Shown piece by piece: positions 13,430-18,834 of a DNA stretch of 18,834 bases. Numbering within the stretch: position 1 is the first letter of the stretch; each line of letters starts with the position of its first letter. The position numbers and the translations under genes are program-made. The stretch is from UBA668 sp031366885 (lineage in GTDB: Bacteria > Actinomycetota > Acidimicrobiia > Acidimicrobiales > Ilumatobacteraceae), in NCBI GenBank assembly GCA_031366885.1, contig JANLPB010000179.1, forward strand, positions 1 through 18,834. The letters run 5' to 3'. The notes beneath the pieces are model-generated. The model was not told where the DNA came from. It did not search any database and worked only from the letters and a program-made list of their open reading frames with translations.

Positions 13430-14146
13430 TCACGCAAAAGCGCAGAATTCGTTGCCTTCGGGGTCTGCCATGACGCACCAATCGATGTCGCCGTCTCTCA
13501 TACGCAGCAATCTCGCACCCGCGTCGACCAGGTCGTCAACGCTCGCGTCGGCCAGCTTCACGTCCCAATGCACACGGTTTTTCACTGACTTGGGTTCTGG
13601 CACCGGGTTGAACACCCAGAACATGAAGGGAAAGCCCGCGGCGCCCTCCACCCACGCGAAGTCGGTGCCGGGCCGCGTTCCCACGGTGCCTCCGGTCCGA
13701 GCCGCCCACCAGGAAGCGATGCTCAGTGGGTCGACGGCGTCGACGACCAGTTCGAACGGGCCGTTGGGTGCGTCGGGGTACTCCGGATGTGGGCCAAAGA
13801 CGCACAGTGCGACGCCGTCGGGGTCGTTGAGGACGTACCAGTGATCGTCGTCGTGGGGCTCGCGGACGAGGCGCGCTCCCGCCGCGATGAGCGGTACCGG
13901 GTCGCCGCCTGCAACGCGCAGGTCGAGGTGCACGCGGCTTTTGCCGGCGGCCGCTTCTGGCACGCCATTGATCCAGATGGTGCGCTCCTTGGAGCCGCCC
14001 AGTGGGGGCTCCAGATGAAAGTCGCCCCCCTCGTGCTCGACCACCGGTTGCGAGAGCGCACTGCCCCAAAAGCGCGCGACCGCCTCGGGCCGCCCGTCGC
14101 CACTGGTGACATCGATGCAGAGATCCTTGAACACGACGTCGGGCAT
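13430..14146 (-). CDS. VOC-family protein with two glyoxalase-like domains
   Basis: A 238-residue protein made of two related halves. The first (about 1-120) ends in SRVHLDLRV, WYVLNDPDGVALCVFG; the second (about 130-238) ends in NRVHWDVKL, WCVMADPEGNEFCAFA. These RVH-[L/W]-D-[L/V] and DP-[D/E]-G-x-x-x-C-x-F marks are typical of the Glyoxalase_6 type in the vicinal oxygen chelate superfamily, whose members bind a divalent metal or simply bind small hydrophobic compounds. Exact chemistry cannot be told. The ATG at 14146 is chosen because the first strand begins there; a longer frame to 14218 would add a Arg-rich leader. It is divergent from the Baeyer-Villiger monooxygenase gene with 124 bases between starts. 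Confidence 0.88.
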   Translation of the reverse strand: MPDVVFKDLCIDVTSGDGRPEAVARFWGSALSQPVVEHEGGDFHLEPPLGGSKERTIWINGVPEAAAGKSRVHLDLRVAGGDPVPLIAAGARLVREPHDDDHWYVLNDPDGVALCVFGPHPEYPDAPNGPFELVVDAVDPLSIASWWAARTGGTVGTRPGTDFAWVEGAAGFPFMFWVFNPVPEPKSVKNRVHWDVKLADASVDDLVDAGARLLRMRDGDIDWCVMADPEGNEFCAFA

Positions 14147-14259
14147 GCACGAGAAGCTACCCGCACCGCGATCGGGTCGTGTCGCTTCGGCTCTGGGCAC
14201 GGCTTGCCGGGCTGCCACACTTCGCTGCGAGAAGCGTGCTCGTCAGAGTCGTGGTTGCA

Positions 14260-14267
14260 GGGGAGAG
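14260..14267 (+). promoter_or_regulatory. Ribosome binding site fixing the monooxygenase start
   Basis: GGGGAGAG lies 3 bases ahead of the ATG at 14271 (with the GGGGA core 6 bases away), which supports this start over upstream in-frame ATGs such as 14106 that fall inside the VOC gene. Confidence 0.55.
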
Positions 14268-14270
14268 CCA

Positions 14271-16058
14271 ATGAGCATCGATTTCGAAGCCGACGCACTA
14301 CGCGAGAAGTACCGCATCGAGCGCGACAAACGTCTGCGTGGTGATGGCAACGAGCAGTACGTCGAGATGGTCGGACAGTTCGCTCACTACCTCGAAGACC
14401 CGTATGTCGTCGTCGCAGAACGCCCCGCGCTGCACGATGAGGTGGAAGTCGCCATCATCGGCGGCGGCTTCGGCGGCCTGCTGGTCGGAGCCCGGCTGCG
14501 CGAGGCAGGCGTCGACGCCATTCGCGTGATCGAGAAGGGCGGCGACTTCGGCGGCACCTGGTACTGGAACCGTTATCCGGGAGCCGCGTGCGACGTCGAG
14601 AGCTACGTCTACCTACCGCTGCTGGAGGAGGTGGGGTACGTGCCGCGCACGAAGTACGCGCCAGCGCCCGAGATCCTCGAGCACAGCCGCAACATCGCCC
14701 GCCACTTCCGCCTGTACGACAACGCCTGCCTCTCCACGGAAGTCACCGAGGTGACGTGGGACGACGACGATCGCCGATGGATCATCCGCACCAACCGCGG
14801 CGATGACATGCGCGCCCGTTTTGTCGTCATGGCAAACGGTCCGCTGCATCGGCCAAAGCTGCCTGGCATCGCTGGTGTCGAAGGGTTTCAGGGTCACTCG
14901 TTCCACACCAGCCGGTGGGACTACGACTACACCGGCGGCGACTCGACGGGTGGTCTCGATGGTCTACGCGACAAGGTCGTCGGCATCATCGGCACCGGCG
15001 CAACCGCCGTGCAATGTGTGCCTCACCTTGGCGCGGCGGCGAAGCAGTTGCTGGTCTTCCAGCGCACACCGTCGTCCATCGATGTGCGCGCCGATCGGCC
15101 CACCGACGCCGAGTGGGAGGCTCAGTTGCAGCCGGGTTGGCAGAAGCGGCGGATGGACAACTTCAACAACCTCGTGTCCGGTATCCCCGAGTCGGAAGAC
15201 CTGGTGAACGACGGTTGGACGGACATCATCGGCAACTTGCTGATCCGCCTACGTCAGGGCCAAGGTGCCGACATGAGCCCGGAAGGCATCGGCCGCGTGA
15301 TGGAACTGGCCGACTTTGACAAGATGGAACAGATCCGCGCACGGGTCGATGAGCTGATTGCAGACCCGTCGGTCGCCGAGTCGTTGAAGCCGTGGTACCG
15401 CCAGTTTTGTAAACGCCCGTGCTTCCACGACGACTACCTGCCAACGTTCAATCGGCCCAACGTCACCCTGGTGGATACCGACGGCAAGGGCGTCGATCGG
15501 ATTGCAGAGCACAGCGTGTGGGCCAACGGCGTCGAGTACCCAGTGGACTGCCTGATCTACGCGACGGGTTTCGAAGTCGGCACTGACTACGCGCGCCGTG
15601 CCGGGTACGAGGTACATGGTCGCGACGGCATCACCCTGACCGAGAAATGGGCAGACGGCGCTGCGACGTTCCAGGGTTTCCACTCGCACGGCTTTCCCAA
15701 CTGCTTCATCGTCAGCATCGTGCAGTCGGGTTTCTCGGTGAACTTTCCACACATGCTTGACGAACAGGCGAAGCATCTCGCGTACCTGCTCAGCCGGGCC
15801 GAGGTCGAGGGGCTGACGCTGATCGAGGCGAGCCAGGAGGCTGAGGATGCCTGGGTGCAGACCATTATTGAAATGTCGCAGTTCAACGTCAAGTTCTTGG
15901 AGGCGTGCACGCCCGGGTACTACAACAACGAGGGTCGCCCGGCGGAGCGCAGCGTGCGCAACGGCAGCTACGGCGGCGGTTCACCGGCCTTCATTCGCCT
16001 CTTGGAAAACTGGCGCGCCGAGGGATCAATGGCCGGGTTGGAGTTGAACAGCCGATAG
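14271..16058 (+). CDS. Baeyer-Villiger-type flavin monooxygenase
   Basis: A 595-residue flavoprotein. In order: an N-terminal extension of about 55 residues; FAD Rossmann motif AIIGGGFGGLLVGARL (61-76); GGTWYWNRYPGAACDVES (94-111); the Baeyer-Villiger fingerprint FQGHSFHTSRWD (206-217), with Asp instead of the common Pro after Trp; a second nucleotide motif VVGIIGTGATAVQ (236-248) for NADPH; and the family C-terminus ending in AFIRLLENWRAEG plus GLEL. These enzymes insert oxygen next to a ketone to give an ester or lactone using NADPH and O2. A lactone product would suit the hydrolase at 3336, but the two lie 11 kb apart, so this link is speculation. It is followed closely by an MFS-cyclic nucleotide gene. 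Confidence 0.93.
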   Translation: MSIDFEADALREKYRIERDKRLRGDGNEQYVEMVGQFAHYLEDPYVVVAERPALHDEVEVAIIGGGFGGLLVGARLREAGVDAIRVIEKGGDFGGTWYWNRYPGAACDVESYVYLPLLEEVGYVPRTKYAPAPEILEHSRNIARHFRLYDNACLSTEVTEVTWDDDDRRWIIRTNRGDDMRARFVVMANGPLHRPKLPGIAGVEGFQGHSFHTSRWDYDYTGGDSTGGLDGLRDKVVGIIGTGATAVQCVPHLGAAAKQLLVFQRTPSSIDVRADRPTDAEWEAQLQPGWQKRRMDNFNNLVSGIPESEDLVNDGWTDIIGNLLIRLRQGQGADMSPEGIGRVMELADFDKMEQIRARVDELIADPSVAESLKPWYRQFCKRPCFHDDYLPTFNRPNVTLVDTDGKGVDRIAEHSVWANGVEYPVDCLIYATGFEVGTDYARRAGYEVHGRDGITLTEKWADGAATFQGFHSHGFPNCFIVSIVQSGFSVNFPHMLDEQAKHLAYLLSRAEVEGLTLIEASQEAEDAWVQTIIEMSQFNVKFLEACTPGYYNNEGRPAERSVRNGSYGGGSPAFIRLLENWRAEGSMAGLELNSR

Positions 16059-16082
16059 TCGTTGGCCGAGTACGGTGTCACG

Positions 16083-17795
16083 ATGCGCTTCGGGAGTGGT
16101 GTCGAATCGCAACCGAACCGCGAAGTGCAGCGATACATCGTCAGTCACTTTCTTTCGGTCATCGTGGAGTGGGCTGCCCTCATCGGCTTGCTGGTGTACA
16201 CACTCGATCGCGCAGGGCCGCGCGTCGTAGGGTTCGCGTCGCTGACGGCGTTGGCGCCGTATCTGTTGCTGTCCTCGACGACGGCACGGTTCGCGCAGGT
16301 GCATCCGCCAGCGTTTGTGCGCGTGATTGCTCTGGTGGCACAGGTGCTCGGCTTTGGCGCTGCGGGAGCGTGCGCCCTCTTGGGTGGCCCTGTTGCCGTC
16401 GCCATTGTTGCCACCGCCGTTGGCTTCACAGGTTCGACGGCGATTCGCCCAGCCGGTGCCGTTTTGCTGCCCGCGTGGGTCCGGTCCTCGCGCGAGCTCA
16501 CCGCCACCAATGTGTCCGCGGGGCATTGCAATAGCGCCAGCGTGCTTCTCGGCCCTCTGTTGGCAGCCGGACTGCTGGCGCTGCATGGTGGTGGCGCCGT
16601 GCTTGTCGGGTGTGCTGTGCTGGTTGCAATCGCCGCCGCCGTTGCATCATGGGATGTTCGTCGTGGCCCGCCGGCCGGCCGTCCCGACTCTCCGCACACC
16701 GATGTCGCCGGCGAGAGTTCCCTCTCCTCGCGAGCGCGCCTAGCGCGAGCGTTGGGTTCGCCGCTGGCGGGAGTACTTCACGTCGCCCGCCGTCCCGGCG
16801 CAGGTGGAGTGTTGGCGGTGGCCGTCGGCCAGTACTTCATGGTCGGAGCGTTCGACATCATTCTTGTCGTCATCGCCAGCGAGCATGCAGAGCTCGGCAA
16901 AGGGGGCGCCGGAATCCTCGGCGCCTGCTTCGGTGCCGGAGCGTTTCTGAGCATGACGGTTGCCAGCCGCGCAGTTGGCCGTGAGCGGCTGGCACCGCTG
17001 ATTCTGACGCTTCTGGTTCTCATGGCGGTCGTGTGCACGTTGTTCGGCGCCGCAGTCGGCGTCGTGGCAGCCGTGATCGCGTTGCCGATCCTCGGAGCCA
17101 GTCGCTCGTTGATCGACCTGATGTCGCGAGTTCTTCTGCAACGATCGGCGCCGCCCTCTCAGCTGGCCGACGTGTTCGGGGCGCTCGAGTCGGCCTCAGG
17201 CGCTGGCCTGCTGCTCGGCTCTCTCGTGGCACAGATCCTGATCGGGGCGTGGGGGACGAGCGCCGCGCTGTTCGGGATCGGAGGTCTCTTCGGTCTACTG
17301 ACGCTGATCTTGGTCCGCCCGCTGCGCACGGTGGACGACGCGGCCGACGTGCCGGTCGTCATGATGAGCTTGCTGCAACGCTTGCCAGTCTTCGCCCCCC
17401 TGCCTCCACTGGCTCTCGAGTCGGTGGCACGAAGTGCTGTCGAGGTGTCGGTGGCCACGGACACGGAGGTCATCCGTCAGGGTGATTTCGGCGATCGCTT
17501 CTATGCCGTGTCCGAAGGAAGTTTCGATGTCGTCAGGTCCGGCGTTCATGTGCGTACAGTCGAGCGCGGTGATGGCTTCGGTGAGGTTGCGCTGCTCGCC
17601 GATGTCCCGCGTACGGCAACTGTTGTTGCGACGCGGCCCGGTCGCCTGTGGGCGATCGAAAGCGCTCCCTTTCTGTTGGCGGTGACTGGTTATGAGCCTG
17701 CCCGGGCGGCCGCACGCACGCTGTTGAGCGGCATGGAGCTTGAGGGCGACGTCCGGTTGGTCGAACCGAGCGATAGTGGGGCCGAGGTCGACTGA
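16083..17795 (+). CDS. MFS protein fused to a C-terminal cyclic-nucleotide-binding domain
   Basis: A 570-residue fusion. Residues 15-415 are a membrane part with about 10-12 hydrophobic helices, split by a charged cytoplasmic linker (about 191-225), and resemble an MFS protein of the MFS_3/enterobactin-exporter style. Residues 430-535 form a cyclic nucleotide-binding domain: LLQRLPVFAPLPPLALESVA, then EVIRQGDFGDRFYAVSEGSF, then the phosphate-binding cassette FGEVALLADVPRTATV (499-514) with the Glu and Arg that contact cyclic nucleotide. This predicts transport gated by cAMP or cGMP. The start is uncertain: ATG 16083 is preferred; TTG 16062, three bases after the monooxygenase stop, is the alternative, and neither has a clear ribosome binding site. 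Confidence 0.85.
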   Translation: MRFGSGVESQPNREVQRYIVSHFLSVIVEWAALIGLLVYTLDRAGPRVVGFASLTALAPYLLLSSTTARFAQVHPPAFVRVIALVAQVLGFGAAGACALLGGPVAVAIVATAVGFTGSTAIRPAGAVLLPAWVRSSRELTATNVSAGHCNSASVLLGPLLAAGLLALHGGGAVLVGCAVLVAIAAAVASWDVRRGPPAGRPDSPHTDVAGESSLSSRARLARALGSPLAGVLHVARRPGAGGVLAVAVGQYFMVGAFDIILVVIASEHAELGKGGAGILGACFGAGAFLSMTVASRAVGRERLAPLILTLLVLMAVVCTLFGAAVGVVAAVIALPILGASRSLIDLMSRVLLQRSAPPSQLADVFGALESASGAGLLLGSLVAQILIGAWGTSAALFGIGGLFGLLTLILVRPLRTVDDAADVPVVMMSLLQRLPVFAPLPPLALESVARSAVEVSVATDTEVIRQGDFGDRFYAVSEGSFDVVRSGVHVRTVERGDGFGEVALLADVPRTATVVATRPGRLWAIESAPFLLAVTGYEPARAAARTLLSGMELEGDVRLVEPSDSGAEVD

Positions 17796-17842
17796 TGCCG
17801 CGACTGTCGCTGCCAGACTCGGCGCCGGAATAGGTTGCAGGC

Positions 17843-18532
17843 ATGCGCCTTACGCCGACTGACCGCGACCGGTTGCTGATCTTCACTGCCGCGGAACTGG
17901 CCCGGGCTCGTCGGGCACGCGGGTTGCAGCTCAATGTGCCTGAGTCGACCGCCCTGATTGCCGACACGGTGTGCGAAGCCGCCCGCGACGGTGCCCGCCT
18001 GATGGATGCCGCGGCCGCAGGTGCGAGCGTGCTCACCGAGGCTGATGTGCTGCCGGGTGTTCCCGACATCGTCGGCGAGGTGAAGGTGGAAGCCGTCTTC
18101 AACGACGGCACGCGCCTGGTGGTGGTGCGCAATCCATTCGGCGAGGGCGCGGGCCTCGGTGCAGGCGCGCCCGGAGCGGTCATCGCCGCCCCCCGTGAAT
18201 CCGTCGAACCGCCAGGGCTCATCTCTCTCACGGTCACCAACACCTCGGATGTGCCGGTCAGCATCACGTCGCATTTCCACTTCTTCGAGGTCAACTCGCG
18301 GCTGTCGTTCGACCGCAGCGCGGCGTATGGAATGCGGCTGGCGATCCCCGCCGGCGCCGCGAAACGGTTCGAGCCTGGTGAACCGACCGAGGCGCCGTTG
18401 GTGCCGGTCGGCGGAGCACGTGTCGCCATCGGGTTCGCAGGTTTGGTCGACGGGCCGTTGGATGCCCCCGGCGCGAAGCAAGCTGCGTTGGCACGCGCTG
18501 TCGCGCAGGGCTACCTGGGGGCGGCCTCGTGA
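17843..18532 (+). CDS. ureAB: Urease gamma/beta subunit fusion
   Basis: A 229-residue protein joining the two small urease subunits. Residues 1-100 are gamma (MRLTPTDRDRLLIFTAAELA, then LNVPESTALIADTVCEAARDG, ending VRNPF). After a short Gly-rich linker, residues 107-220 are beta (PGAVIAAP, then SLTVTNTSDVPVSITSHFHF, FEVNSRLSFDR, GMRLAIPAGAAKRFEPGE, VAIGFAGLVDGPLD). Both are needed to build the nickel urease that splits urea to ammonia and carbonic acid. Fused gamma-beta subunits are known in Helicobacter and in a second urease type of some Streptomyces. The gene overlaps ureC by four bases (GTGA) and lies 47 bases after the MFS fusion gene. The ribosome binding site is weak. Confidence 0.95.
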   Translation: MRLTPTDRDRLLIFTAAELARARRARGLQLNVPESTALIADTVCEAARDGARLMDAAAAGASVLTEADVLPGVPDIVGEVKVEAVFNDGTRLVVVRNPFGEGAGLGAGAPGAVIAAPRESVEPPGLISLTVTNTSDVPVSITSHFHFFEVNSRLSFDRSAAYGMRLAIPAGAAKRFEPGEPTEAPLVPVGGARVAIGFAGLVDGPLDAPGAKQAALARAVAQGYLGAAS

Positions 18533-18834
18533 GCGACGCCGACCACGATCACGGCCACCGGCACCGCCATTCGCACGGCGAGTTCGAGCACAGCCACGAC
18601 GACGGCGCGGTACCGCACAGCCACATGCACCCGCAGGAAATCCTTCCTGACGATTACGCCGCCATTCACGGCCCAACGGTTGGAGATCGGGTGCGCTTGG
18701 GCGATACCGGTCTGGTCATCCAGATCGAGTTCGATGCGCAGGAACGCGGCAACGAGTTCCTGGCCGGTTTCGGCAAGACCGCGCGTGACGGTCTGCTGCT
18801 GAAGGCCGCCGCCGTGCGCGACACATGCGACGTA
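18529..18834 (+). CDS. ureC: Urease alpha subunit, N-terminal part, with His-rich leader (3' end outside window)
   Basis: The first 102 residues are visible and the frame runs off the window. From about residue 43 the urease alpha opening is clear (DDYAAIHGPTVGDRVRLGDT, then GLVIQIEFD), followed by a region where the usual FGGGK is replaced by AGFGKTARDG, so this is a divergent alpha type. Residues 6-34 contain eleven histidines in runs such as HDHGHRHRHSHG and HSHMH. The GTG start overlaps the ureAB stop (GTGA) and GGGGG lies 7 bases upstream; the in-frame ATG at 18625 would drop the leader but has no such site. The leader is probably a nickel-binding or storage segment, by analogy with His-rich UreE and HypB tails. 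The active-site residues lie beyond the window. Confidence 0.88.
   Translation, partial: MSDADHDHGHRHRHSHGEFEHSHDDGAVPHSHMHPQEILPDDYAAIHGPTVGDRVRLGDTGLVIQIEFDAQERGNEFLAGFGKTARDGLLLKAAAVRDTCDV

Noticed and set aside
15249..15776. Minus-strand frame inside the monooxygenase gene
   Set aside because: The plus-strand monooxygenase is intact throughout with all motifs.
17533..18676. Two long minus-strand frames opposite the MFS fusion end and the urease genes
   Set aside because: They mirror strongly conserved cNMP-binding and urease sequence and are Arg/Ser-rich shadows.

Overview
The window is high-GC DNA, densely packed with genes on both strands, and looks like a chromosomal segment of an actinobacterium. 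The content supports this: an F420-type luciferase-like oxidoreductase, a Ddn-type nitroreductase, an HxlR regulator fused to an SCP2-like domain, a ribbon-helix-helix gene beside a DUF4097 gene, a fused urease gamma/beta subunit, and many GTG starts. Acidimicrobiia is my best guess within the phylum, but it is an inference from gene flavour only. I see no rRNA, tRNA, CRISPR array, insertion sequence or phage gene. No stretch longer than 300 bases lacks a gene.

Layout. 1-459: tail of an unrecognised, probably exported protein, ending at a long hairpin shared with a convergent Rossmann/DUF2520 gene (524-1222). 1287-1397: a short stretch resembling only the last residues of a Baeyer-Villiger monooxygenase. 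1394-2808: a compact operon of a 41-residue basic protein, a ribbon-helix-helix protein and a DUF4097 beta-repeat protein, preceded by phased TGACA repeats. 2835-3278: Ddn-like protein on the minus strand. 3336-5957: plus-strand operon of dienelactone hydrolase, zinc alcohol dehydrogenase and SDR. 5961-6453: two small Lys/Ala-rich genes. 6529-8690: HxlR-SCP2 regulator divergent from a DHA2-type MFS exporter, with a palindrome between them. 8733-10844: minus-strand operon of cupin, DUF3237 protein and PhzS-like FAD monooxygenase. 11008-11448: an unrecognised protein with a Trp/Pro-rich segment. 11460-13306: minus-strand group of an unknown protein, an SRPBCC protein and an LLM oxidoreductase. 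13430-14146: two-domain VOC protein, divergent from a Baeyer-Villiger-type monooxygenase (14271-16058). 16083-17795: MFS protein fused to a cyclic-nucleotide-binding domain. 17843-18834: start of a urease operon (fused ureAB, then ureC with a His-rich N-terminus), cut by the window edge.

Taken together, much of the window (2.8-16 kb) is an accessory catabolic neighbourhood: FAD, F420 and NAD(P) oxidoreductases, a ring-cleavage-product type hydrolase, cupin, VOC and SRPBCC proteins, and an exporter with its own regulator. The sequence does not identify a substrate. The urease genes at the right edge are a separate nitrogen-acquisition module. No single gene is convincingly a wholly new system. 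The most unusual points are the His-rich start of the urease alpha subunit, the MFS-cNMP fusion, the monooxygenase C-terminal relic, and the repeat-flanked three-gene DUF4097 operon.
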